Source: Prevotellaceae bacterium UBA1743 (GTDB lineage: Bacteria; Bacteroidota; Bacteroidia; Bacteroidales; Bacteroidaceae). From it: a stretch of DNA of 29,133 nt. Where the stretch lies: assembly GCA_002314945.1 (NCBI GenBank), contig DCHV01000036.1:1-29133 (forward strand). Direction: 5' to 3'. Under the pieces are notes generated by a model that was not told where the DNA came from, searched no databases, and worked only from the letters and a program-made list of their open reading frames with translations. The position numbers and the translations under genes are program-made. Position 1 is the first letter of the stretch; each line of letters starts with the position of its first letter. This document shows positions 1 to 8,579 of the stretch, piece after piece.

Positions 1-20
1 GCAAATCTCTCGCTTAATCG

Positions 21-28
21 TACCTTTG
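21..28 (+). promoter_or_regulatory. Bacteroidota -7 promoter element upstream of the phosphoesterase gene
   Basis: TACCTTTG matches the Bacteroidota sigma-ABfr -7 consensus TAnnTTTG. The -33 TTTG would fall at or just before the window start, so only the tail of the element (GCAAATCTCTCGCTTAATCG) is visible. The same string recurs almost unchanged at 17481-17506 and 17555-17582, where a TTTG lies 20 nt upstream. Transcription would start near position 34, giving a leader of about 16 nt before the ATG at 50. Confidence 0.6.
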
Positions 29-49
29 TCATGAAATATTCGCAAAACA

Positions 50-2374
50 ATGAAAGAAAACCTGAATAGAAGAACTTTTCTGAAGGGAATGGCTGTGGCT
101 GCGGCAGGTTCCGCATTGGCTCCCTCGTCATTGGCCTTCGCTGCTTCCTCGCAAAAGCAATCTCCCTACGGAACTACTATCGACTTCACTTTCAACAGTC
201 AGAAGAAGTTCCGCGTTATGCAGATTACCGATACACATTTCATCCCGAACGATTCCCGCTCTGATCGTGCGCTGACGAACGTGTGCTCGATGCTGGACAC
301 AGAGAAACCTGACTTGGTCATCCATACAGGTGACATTATCTATTGCGCTCCGGCAAAGAATGCCCTGAAGGCGATCTTCGCGCCTATGGCAGAACGCAAA
401 ATACCCTGGGCTGTGGCCTTGGGTAACCATGATGGACAGTTTGATCTGAATCGCAAAGACCTGTTCGACTATATCCGTACCCTGCCGTACAACGTGAACC
501 AGCCTCAGAAGACGGGCGTAACGGGCGACAGCAACGACCTGATCACAATCTCCACAAGCGAGGGAAAGGTGCAATGGGCTCTCTATTTGATGGACACTGG
601 CGACCGATACAAGGATGATTACATCAATTGCTGGGGTTCGTTGGCCTTCGATCAGGTGGAGTGGTACCGCAACGAGAGTGCACGACTGGCTCAGGAGAAC
701 GAAGGAAAGCCAGTACAGGCTTTGGCATTCATGCACATCCCCGTATGTGAGTTTGATACGAGCCTGAAAGATGCCAACCATCAGATGTTGGGTAATCAGA
801 AAGAGGCCATCTGTTGTCCTGAAGTGAACTGCGGTATGTATTTGGCGGCTCATGAGGTGGGTGACATCAAAGCCTACGTGTCGGGACATGATCACGACAA
901 TGATTTCAATATAAAATGGAGGGGTACGCATTTCATCTATGGACGATTCAGCGGGGGCGATACGGAATACAATAACCTGAAGCCCAATGGATGCCGTATG
1001 TTTGAGTTCACACAGGATACGGAACGGGTACGCACCTACGTACGCCTCTACGGAGGGGCGATAGAACAGCTGTCGATGGTTCCTGCCACAGAGAAAGAGG
1101 AAGATCCCAGTGCATCCTACGGCACAGAATTGATCCTGGAAGCGGGACAGTTGAGCAGCAATGCCAGTGACACGGAGGAAGGAGCTCATCTGGAGTACCT
1201 CATTGACAAGAAAGAGAACACCTACTGGCATAGCGACAAGCACAACCAATGCTCCGACACGTACCATTATCTGCAGGTAGCGCTGAAGGAGGAGTTCTGC
1301 GGAGATATGACATTGATGATGACACGTAGCCTATGTACCAACGATCATCCCACGCAAATGCTGGTATGGGGAAGTACAGATGGGGTGAACTATGAGGAAC
1401 TGGGAAGCCTGCAACTACCCTTCGAGGGAGAAGGAACGGTGGCAACCGCTTCCATTCTCATCAACAACCCAGTCCGCTTTGTGCGCTTTGCCGCCACAGA
1501 TTGTTCTGGCGAAGAGGGCTTCCGCACCTACTGGCATACAGCTGAATTCCACCTGTACGGCATAACTGCCAAGGCCGATTTGGCAGATATCGTATTCAAT
1601 GCAGGCGGAACTGCCACGGATGTTTCGGCTATGCACCACACCGTCCGAAAGACGGGAACGCCCAAGGTAGTCAAGGACAACGAACTGGGTCGCTACGTAC
1701 TGGATCAGAGTAACCTGTCATGGGGCTCAAGTCCCACGTCATTCTTCAGTTTTCCCGTGAGCGATGAACTATGGAGTGCCATGAGTGACGGATTCTCGAT
1801 GGAATGCTACGTATGTCCGCAATGGAAAGGCAGTAACAGCACATGGATAAGCGTCTTTGGCTATGAGCAGGGAGGCGGTGTCGGCATGATTACGGATGGC
1901 GGCAAATGGTGCTTCGAGAGCCATGTGGGCGGTAGTTACAAAGGAGCATACGGTCCTGTGCCTGTCAACAACAAGTGGATTCATCTGGTAGGCGTATGGA
2001 ACAAGTCTTTGGGCAAATCCTTCCTCTATGTCGATGGTAAATTGGCGGGCACGGCAGCAGCCTCTGGTTCGTTGGCAAAACCAGGTCTCAATCAAGGAGT
2101 GAAGGGGTACTTCCACTTAGGATGCGACATCGAGTCAGGCGGCACGGCCTCCAATGTATTCCAGGGCAAAGTGGCCATCATGCGACTCTACAATTCACCT
2201 CTCACAGAGGGCATTGTCGCCCAATTGTATCAGAATACGCAAGAGACCTCGGTACAAGGAGTGAAAGCCTCCTCTTTTTCCGAAGATGGAATCTACACAC
2301 TCGATGGTGTGAAGCACAAGGAAGCACAAAAAGGAGTCAACATCGTGGACGGACAAAAAATTCTGGTCAAGTAG
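50..2374 (+). CDS. Exported calcineurin-like phosphoesterase with discoidin-like and LamG domains
   Basis: This is a predicted secreted metal-dependent phosphoesterase. The N-terminus has a twin-arginine-like signal (NRRTFLKG, residues 6-13) followed by an Ala-rich hydrophobic stretch. The calcineurin-type metal motifs are all visible: D61-x-H63, G94-D95, GNHD at 125-128, H229 in FMHIP, and the GHDH set at 279-282. This resembles purple-acid/PhoD-like phosphodiesterases of Bacteroidota. Residues about 365-505 look like an F5/8-type C (discoidin) carbohydrate-binding fold. Residues about 510-735 are a LamG/concanavalin-like domain closely related to those encoded at 4636-10355. The tail, about 747-774, is the short C-terminal module ending in NIVDGQKILVK, which probably serves sorting or anchoring. 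The substrate is unknown; the sugar-binding-type domains suggest a glycan-linked phosphate ester. It lies 33 bp before rnr with no terminator between them. Confidence 0.88.
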   Translation: MKENLNRRTFLKGMAVAAAGSALAPSSLAFAASSQKQSPYGTTIDFTFNSQKKFRVMQITDTHFIPNDSRSDRALTNVCSMLDTEKPDLVIHTGDIIYCAPAKNALKAIFAPMAERKIPWAVALGNHDGQFDLNRKDLFDYIRTLPYNVNQPQKTGVTGDSNDLITISTSEGKVQWALYLMDTGDRYKDDYINCWGSLAFDQVEWYRNESARLAQENEGKPVQALAFMHIPVCEFDTSLKDANHQMLGNQKEAICCPEVNCGMYLAAHEVGDIKAYVSGHDHDNDFNIKWRGTHFIYGRFSGGDTEYNNLKPNGCRMFEFTQDTERVRTYVRLYGGAIEQLSMVPATEKEEDPSASYGTELILEAGQLSSNASDTEEGAHLEYLIDKKENTYWHSDKHNQCSDTYHYLQVALKEEFCGDMTLMMTRSLCTNDHPTQMLVWGSTDGVNYEELGSLQLPFEGEGTVATASILINNPVRFVRFAATDCSGEEGFRTYWHTAEFHLYGITAKADLADIVFNAGGTATDVSAMHHTVRKTGTPKVVKDNELGRYVLDQSNLSWGSSPTSFFSFPVSDELWSAMSDGFSMECYVCPQWKGSNSTWISVFGYEQGGGVGMITDGGKWCFESHVGGSYKGAYGPVPVNNKWIHLVGVWNKSLGKSFLYVDGKLAGTAAASGSLAKPGLNQGVKGYFHLGCDIESGGTASNVFQGKVAIMRLYNSPLTEGIVAQLYQNTQETSVQGVKASSFSEDGIYTLDGVKHKEAQKGVNIVDGQKILVK

Positions 2375-2407
2375 AAAAACATCACATCGCATAACATACA
2401 AAATACT

Positions 2408-4576
2408 ATGGGAAAGAAAAAAGAAAAGAAGGGCAAAAGCCTAAACAAAAAAATGTTGGGTGAATTGCTGATTGAATTGTTCGAACAGCACCCAGGAGAG
2501 GAACTGGAATTGCAACGCATCCATCGTATGTTGGCATTGGATACGCATCCAAAGAAGATGCTATGCCGGGATATACTGGAAGAGATGTTGATGGACGACT
2601 ATGTGAAACAACCGCGACGCTACACCTACTGTCTGAATGCTGGCACACAGGAATGGGTGGGAATTTTCCACCGCAAATCGAATGGGAAAAACACCATAGA
2701 GACTGAGGATGGAGGAGAGCCTATCCTGGTGGCAGAACGCAACAGTATGCATGCCATGGATGGAGACAAGGTGAAGGCTACGGTCTTGGCTCGTCGCAGG
2801 GGGCATGTACGAGAGGCTGCCGTAACGGAAATCCTGCAACGCTGTGAGAAACAGTTTGTGGGAACTCTGCAGGTACACAAGGACTATGCTTACCTACTCA
2901 CCGAGGACCGCACGCTGGCCAACGATATCTTCATCCCCAAGTCGAACCTAAAGAAAGGAAAGACAGGCGACAAGGTCGTGGTACGCATCGTGGAATGGCC
3001 CAAGGAAGCCAAGAACCCCGTAGGAAAGGTAGTGGACATCTTGGGTACTACGGGAGAGAACAATGCCGAGATGCACGCCATCTTGGCTGAATTCGGTCTG
3101 CCCTACTCCTACCCCACACAAGTGGAGAAGGCTGCCGACAACCTGACAGCAGGCATCACTCCCGAAGAAATAGCACGTCGAGAGGATATGCGAGAGGTGC
3201 TGACTTTCACCATCGACCCGCATGATGCAAAGGACTTCGATGACGCATTGAGCATCCGCTCCACAGGAAAGAACTTGTGGGAGGTGGGCGTACATATTGC
3301 TGACGTGAGCTACTATGTGGAAGAGGGGAGCCTCATCGACAGGGAGGCGCTGAAACGAGCCACGAGCATCTATCTGGTGGATCGTACCATCCCCATGCTG
3401 CCAGAGCGTCTGTGCAACTACATCTGCTCGTTACGCCCCGAAGAGGAGAAACTATGTTACAGCGTGATTTTCCATCTCGACGAGAAGGGACAGATGAAGG
3501 ACTGGCACTTGGCTCACACAGTAATACGAAGCGACCGCAGATACGCCTACGAGGAGGTGCAGGAAATTTTAGAGAATACTGAGAAAAAGGTATATGAAGA
3601 GGGCTCCATCGAGGCACAACTGACGATACTGAACACGATGGCACAGGAATTGCGCCGCCGCAGGTTCGAACAGGGAGCGGTGGATTTCGACCGCGAGGAA
3701 GTACGCTTTGATATCGACGAGGAGGGAAAACCTACCCGCGTCTATTTCAAGCGAGCCACACCAGCCACACAACTCATCGAGGAGTTCATGCTACTGGCCA
3801 ATCGCACCGTGGCCGAGAGTATCGGCAAACAGCCAGACCGACATAAGGCGCCAAAGGTGTTCCCTTTCCGTATCCACGACAAGCCAGACATGGACAAACT
3901 GTTCAACCTCGCCAATTTCGTGACTAAGTTTGGCTACAAACTGAAGACAAATGGAAATCCTGATGAAATGACGCGCAACCTGAATAAACTGCTGCACGAC
4001 GTAAAGGGAAAGAAGGAACAGAACGTGATAGAAACGGTAAGCCTGAGGGCCATGATGAAGGCACGCTACAGCACGCACAATATCGGTCACTACGGCTTGG
4101 CATTCGACTACTATACGCATTTCACAAGTCCCATCCGACGCTATCCCGACTTGCTGGTACATCGTCTATTGTCGCGCTACGCAGAAGGAGGACGTAGTGT
4201 GAGTCAGGACAAATACGAACAGTTGTGCGAGCATTGTTCACAGATGGAGCAGACTGCCGCTCAAGCGGAACGAGCCAGTATCAAGTACAAGCAGGTGGAA
4301 TTCATGAGCGACCATCTTGGAGAGACCTACGAGGGAACCATCAGTGGTGTGACAGAGTTTGGCCTGTATGTAGAAATCAACGAGAACAAGTGCGAGGGTT
4401 TCGTTCCCCTGCGCGACCTGAGTGGCGACTACTATTTCTTCGACGAGAAACAATATCGTCTGGTAGGAAGAAGGTATCATCGCTGCTACAACCTAGGTGA
4501 TACAGTCACTATCCAAGTCGCTCGGGCAGATCTCTTCCGAAAGCAATTGGACTTCAAACTTATAGAAAAGAGATAA
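2408..4576 (+). CDS. rnr: Ribonuclease R
   Basis: This is a processive 3'-5' exoribonuclease of the RNase II/R family that degrades structured RNA in the cytoplasm. The order is a winged-helix N-terminal region (about 10-70), two cold-shock-type OB folds (about 80-215), the RNB catalytic domain, and a C-terminal S1 domain (about 640-722). The RNB acidic cluster is complete: D270, D276, D278 and D279 in DPHDAKDFDDAL, matching the metal-binding aspartates of E. coli RNase II. The length of 722 residues is normal for Bacteroidota RNase R. The very basic start (MGKKKEKKGKS) is typical and supports this ATG. The gene is probably housekeeping and unrelated to the flanking LamG proteins. It ends a few bases before the hairpin at 4581-4620. 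Confidence 0.96.
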   Translation: MGKKKEKKGKSLNKKMLGELLIELFEQHPGEELELQRIHRMLALDTHPKKMLCRDILEEMLMDDYVKQPRRYTYCLNAGTQEWVGIFHRKSNGKNTIETEDGGEPILVAERNSMHAMDGDKVKATVLARRRGHVREAAVTEILQRCEKQFVGTLQVHKDYAYLLTEDRTLANDIFIPKSNLKKGKTGDKVVVRIVEWPKEAKNPVGKVVDILGTTGENNAEMHAILAEFGLPYSYPTQVEKAADNLTAGITPEEIARREDMREVLTFTIDPHDAKDFDDALSIRSTGKNLWEVGVHIADVSYYVEEGSLIDREALKRATSIYLVDRTIPMLPERLCNYICSLRPEEEKLCYSVIFHLDEKGQMKDWHLAHTVIRSDRRYAYEEVQEILENTEKKVYEEGSIEAQLTILNTMAQELRRRRFEQGAVDFDREEVRFDIDEEGKPTRVYFKRATPATQLIEEFMLLANRTVAESIGKQPDRHKAPKVFPFRIHDKPDMDKLFNLANFVTKFGYKLKTNGNPDEMTRNLNKLLHDVKGKKEQNVIETVSLRAMMKARYSTHNIGHYGLAFDYYTHFTSPIRRYPDLLVHRLLSRYAEGGRSVSQDKYEQLCEHCSQMEQTAAQAERASIKYKQVEFMSDHLGETYEGTISGVTEFGLYVEINENKCEGFVPLRDLSGDYYFFDEKQYRLVGRRYHRCYNLGDTVTIQVARADLFRKQLDFKLIEKR

Positions 4577-4580
4577 GAAT

Positions 4581-4620
4581 AACAAGGGGGGCACCGATTT
4601 ACGTTGGTGCCCCCCTTGTT
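4581..4620. terminator. Hairpin terminator between convergent rnr and the LamG gene
   Basis: A perfect 15-bp inverted repeat (4581-4595 pairing with 4606-4620, arm AACAAGGGGGGCACC) encloses a 10-nt loop. It sits between the rnr stop (4576) and the stop of the leftward gene (4636). The outer AACAA/TTGTT pairs give a short U-rich flank in both directions, so it may act bidirectionally. The U-tract is modest. Confidence 0.85.
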
Positions 4621-4635
4621 ATTACACGATAAAGT

Positions 4636-7600
4636 TTACTTCACGTTCAGTTTCTGGCCATCCACGATGTTAATGCCATGCTGCATACGCTGCAGTTTCT
4701 GGCCCATCACATTGTAGATGCCCTTTACAGCCTTGGGCTGGCTCACGATGATATCGCGTACGCCATCACCTGTTTCGCTATGCTCCTGGGCAGAAGTCTT
4801 CTGATTCTGGATGCTCTGGAAAGCCATCTCCACCTGCTTGTCTGCCATCGGCTTACTATAGAGACGAGCCACAGCTACATCACCTTGGAACCAAGCCTGT
4901 GCACCATTGTTGGGATTGTAGTCAGCACCAATCACTAAATAAGGATTTGAACCAGTTGGCCTTCCCAATGTACCGCTTGCGCTCTGCTGTGCTGCCAACC
5001 TTCCGTTGACAAAGAATTTCACAGCGCCTCCATCCCATACACCAACAAGATGAATCCAGTTACCTGGAGTCACTTCGTAATCGCTGACAGTAGTCTTGTA
5101 ACCATCTATATGAGGTTCGAAACACCAATAGCCACTACTCGTGCAAAGGATACCGAAGCCACCGCTCTCCTGCATACTGAAGGGGTTCACTTCTCCGCTT
5201 GGACGACCTCCTTCGTAGTAGGGACGCACATAGGTCTCTATCGTAAATCCGTCACTCAACTGCTCCCAGATAGCATCGGTCATCGGAATCTTGTAGTAGC
5301 CTACACCCGAACTTTGCCATGAATGAGTGTGGGCAAAACATGCTACATTCTGGTTCAGTAGAGGACTTGACACAACAGATACTTCGTTTACCATCTCCAC
5401 AGGATTCTGCATAGCGGAAATGTCGGTAGCCGTACCATCAGGATTGAATACCACATTCACAAGGTCTGCCTCCAAGGGCTTATCCCAACCCATTAGATCG
5501 TTGACAAGTTTATCCAGCTCAGCAGCCTTGGCAAGGGCTTCCTCGGTGGAGAACGTACCAGACTCCCATGCATCGAAGGCTTGATCACACTCTGCCTGAA
5601 TCTGTTCTGCCAACTCGGGCAATAAGGCACCACAATCCATGTAACCTATGATAGCCTTTGCCAACTGGCGATAAGCCAACTTGCTGACATGAATCTGTTG
5701 GAAGATTGTGGTAAAATCCTGTATCAACTGATATTTAGCCTCGTTGTCGGCTGCAGTTGCCACAGCCTCCACCTTAGTACCAAGTGCATCACGGAGCGAT
5801 TTCGAATAATTGGGATAGACAAGGTATTCCTCGCCCGAGATATTGGGCTCGTAGGCAATCGTCGTCTGCGCACGAGCCACATAGCCAGCCAATACGCTAT
5901 TGAGAGCATCACCTGCCTGAGCCACTTCGCCCTGATAGAAGAGGCGTGCCTGAGCCATCTGCAACCAATCGTGGAAATTGCCATCACTATCCAATCTCAC
6001 ACCAACCGTCAACTTTCCATCGGTCACATTGACCAGAATGCGGTTGGTATAACGTCCGCCGTTCAGCGCGAAAGAACCTCCTTGTCTGCTATTTGGAATA
6101 TAATATGTCTCATTGAAAATATGGTCACACGGATATTCACCTACGTTAGTAATGAGACAGTTCACACTATCCACAGCCTCATCAAAGGGAATGACGCCTT
6201 CGGGCAGACTCATTACGGGCACCTCGTTGCCGTTGGCATATACCATAGCTCCGTAACCCGTATTTTCCTCCACATCATTGCCGCTGTAAAATGCATTGAT
6301 ATCAAACTCGTAGATGCCATTCTTCAGTCCTGTAAGAGTCTGGTATATATTCCCTTCCTCTACGTGCAGGAATTCTGCCGAAGGAGGCACCGAGATATAT
6401 ACGTTGGGCAAAATGCCTTCCCAACCCTTGCCTTCCTGACTGAAATCAGCATTGAGCAACATGACGCTGATGTCGGTACCTGGGTCGGCATCGCCTGCCA
6501 TCACCTTCTTCAGCATATCCTCGATATAGGCCAATTGAATTTGTATTCCATCATTGTCCAGTTGACGGTTTTCCAGGATATAGGGAGCCGAGCCACTGGG
6601 GTAATCTTCACAGGGTTCTATCATATCACTCAGATAATCCTTCAGCTGAAGGGCAAAATTGCCAGACAAGCCATCTATCTGAACAAGGGCGTCATCCGAC
6701 TTCTGCTTGAATTCGTCGTACATGTCCAGATTGCTTTCGATGTCGTGGTATGCCGCTACCAGAGCGGGATAGTAAGCGCGGAAATCAGCCATAGTAGCAC
6801 TTGTCCCCAACTGGGCGAGTTTCTCACGATAGGCATCCAGCAACGGAGGATAAGCCTGTGCCTCGTCCGCCCAAGCATTTCCTTCATCCACAATCTTCGA
6901 GCAGGATGCCTGTAAGTTAGCCTCTGTCACACCCACACACTCCGTTTCGTTGGCAAACACCACGAAACCATGATCGGGATTCATCACAGGTGTATCGTCC
7001 TCTCCGAGTGTTTGGCGCCAAATAGAATTCACATCGTCGTTGGTCATCAAGGCACAGAACTTTCCATTGCGCACAGACTCCATACTAATCGAAGAAACGC
7101 CCTCTATGAAACCTTCATATTCCGTATCGCTTACATAGAACACATTCTTGCATGTGAGGCCATTGTTGCGGATGCGGGAATATACGGGAGTCACACGATC
7201 CGTCTCAGTGAAATTGATATTCACTACTGAAAGACAGTTCTCCATGTAACAGTTTTTCTTGATGTCGGAGGTGATACCACTGCAAGCAGACGCTGTCTCG
7301 GAATTGATGGAACCTATCACGACAATATTCTTGTAGCGCGATGTATTGGTATTGTAGGCTGTAAACAACGCGCTGAATGCCTCGCCCGAGCAAGTACTTG
7401 TCAAGTCGGCTGTGATGAGAATATTCTCTATGCGCGAACCGCAATCATCGCCTACCAAGACTCCCGTCCACTTGGAAGTACCCGAAACCTTACCTGCCAC
7501 CTGTAAGTCGTGAATGTAAGCATTGGAGTCGGTATAGTCGAACAGACCGCAGTCTTCGTAGTCGAAATGAAAATCGACAGTGATGCAATGGCCCTGTCCG

Positions 7601-8550
7601 TCAAATTCTCCTCCATAATTGAAATTGCTGGAAGCCAGAGAATAGTTGTAACCGGTATAGTCGATGTCGTTCATCAGACGGGCATTCACCACAGCCCCCA
7701 TCTTGGTCATCCTTCCAAAAGTGTAGAGGTCTTCGGCGGTGGAGATAATCATGTAGCCCTCCTCGTCGTATTGGGCCGTGAATTTGTCATCATGCTCCTC
7801 TGCACCCGTATCAAGGGCTTGGATCTCTCCATATACATCGGCCACCTGCTCAGCTGTAAGTGGGTCGCTATATAGACGTACAAACGCATAGTCGCCAGGC
7901 AGAGAAGCCTCACCCGTCTGATCTGGATTGGCATCACACCCCACATAGAAGAAGCGGCAGGATTCAGAGGGTAAGCCATAGTCGCCCAATGCTTGGTTCT
8001 GCCCCTTCAATTCTCCATTCGCGTAGAAGTAGCATTTGCCTTCCTCCTTATTCCACACACCTACCAGATGCACCCATTGATCGGCTACGGGAGGCTCGTT
8101 CCATACTACAGTATGGTAGGAACCGCCAGAACGGGTCTCGAAGCGCCAGGTCCTGTCCTCAATGATAATTCCCGAGCCACCTACCTGCTCAAATCCAAAT
8201 GCAGAAACCCAAGGTCCAGGTATGCTTCCCGTCCAAGTGGGGCGAACCATCACCTCCATCGTAAAGCCATCCTCTATACCCGTCAGGATGGATTCTGTAA
8301 GCGGAAAGCGGAACGTCCCGTTTGTGATGGCATTCCACGTATTACCGCTGGCACACATCACGTATCTGTCGTACTTGGGACTCTTCACGATTATAGGACT
8401 CCCTACTGAAGTCAACGTGTTGGCCAAGGGAGAAATATCCGTGGCAGTCCCATCCTCGTTGAACTGGACATCCACGAGGTCAGCCTTGGGAGCCTGAGCC
8501 CACGCAAGGCCAGATGCGAACAAAGTCGCAAAAAGTAACATTTTCTTCAT
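4636..8550 (-). CDS. Large secreted multidomain protein with two LamG domains
   Basis: A 1304-residue predicted exported protein with no obvious catalytic site. It has a signal peptide (about 1-18, ending WAQA) and LamG domain 1 (about 24-240). Next is a beta-repeat stretch resembling GLUG-type repeats (about 253-520), with phrases such as FDGQGH. Then comes a helical linker (about 560-690), a galactose-binding-like beta-sandwich (about 697-873, with the YQTLTGL signature common in Bacteroidota outer proteins), and a second helical stretch. LamG domain 2 (about 1029-1245) and a C-terminal tail (GIYNVMGQKL...NIVDGQKLNVK) finish it. Both LamG domains begin with a DLVxVxFNxDGTATDIS motif shared with the proteins at 50-2374 and 8580-10355. 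It is the last gene of the leftward operon, 29 bp after the phosphatase gene. A role in binding glycan or assembling a surface complex is inferred; the exact function is unknown. Confidence 0.85.
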   Translation of the reverse strand: MKKMLLFATLFASGLAWAQAPKADLVDVQFNEDGTATDISPLANTLTSVGSPIIVKSPKYDRYVMCASGNTWNAITNGTFRFPLTESILTGIEDGFTMEVMVRPTWTGSIPGPWVSAFGFEQVGGSGIIIEDRTWRFETRSGGSYHTVVWNEPPVADQWVHLVGVWNKEEGKCYFYANGELKGQNQALGDYGLPSESCRFFYVGCDANPDQTGEASLPGDYAFVRLYSDPLTAEQVADVYGEIQALDTGAEEHDDKFTAQYDEEGYMIISTAEDLYTFGRMTKMGAVVNARLMNDIDYTGYNYSLASSNFNYGGEFDGQGHCITVDFHFDYEDCGLFDYTDSNAYIHDLQVAGKVSGTSKWTGVLVGDDCGSRIENILITADLTSTCSGEAFSALFTAYNTNTSRYKNIVVIGSINSETASACSGITSDIKKNCYMENCLSVVNINFTETDRVTPVYSRIRNNGLTCKNVFYVSDTEYEGFIEGVSSISMESVRNGKFCALMTNDDVNSIWRQTLGEDDTPVMNPDHGFVVFANETECVGVTEANLQASCSKIVDEGNAWADEAQAYPPLLDAYREKLAQLGTSATMADFRAYYPALVAAYHDIESNLDMYDEFKQKSDDALVQIDGLSGNFALQLKDYLSDMIEPCEDYPSGSAPYILENRQLDNDGIQIQLAYIEDMLKKVMAGDADPGTDISVMLLNADFSQEGKGWEGILPNVYISVPPSAEFLHVEEGNIYQTLTGLKNGIYEFDINAFYSGNDVEENTGYGAMVYANGNEVPVMSLPEGVIPFDEAVDSVNCLITNVGEYPCDHIFNETYYIPNSRQGGSFALNGGRYTNRILVNVTDGKLTVGVRLDSDGNFHDWLQMAQARLFYQGEVAQAGDALNSVLAGYVARAQTTIAYEPNISGEEYLVYPNYSKSLRDALGTKVEAVATAADNEAKYQLIQDFTTIFQQIHVSKLAYRQLAKAIIGYMDCGALLPELAEQIQAECDQAFDAWESGTFSTEEALAKAAELDKLVNDLMGWDKPLEADLVNVVFNPDGTATDISAMQNPVEMVNEVSVVSSPLLNQNVACFAHTHSWQSSGVGYYKIPMTDAIWEQLSDGFTIETYVRPYYEGGRPSGEVNPFSMQESGGFGILCTSSGYWCFEPHIDGYKTTVSDYEVTPGNWIHLVGVWDGGAVKFFVNGRLAAQQSASGTLGRPTGSNPYLVIGADYNPNNGAQAWFQGDVAVARLYSKPMADKQVEMAFQSIQNQKTSAQEHSETGDGVRDIIVSQPKAVKGIYNVMGQKLQRMQHGINIVDGQKLNVK

Positions 8551-8579
8551 TTTACAAACATTTTTGGTGTATTTCCTAA

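Noticed and set aside
31..69. A 12-codon ORF overlapping the start of the phosphoesterase gene
   Set aside because: Its ATG is only 2 nt after the -7 box, so it would lie at or before the transcription start.
5689..6915. A 408-codon open frame opposite the large LamG protein
   Set aside because: Same reason: composition is that of a reverse-strand shadow and the sense frame has clear domains.
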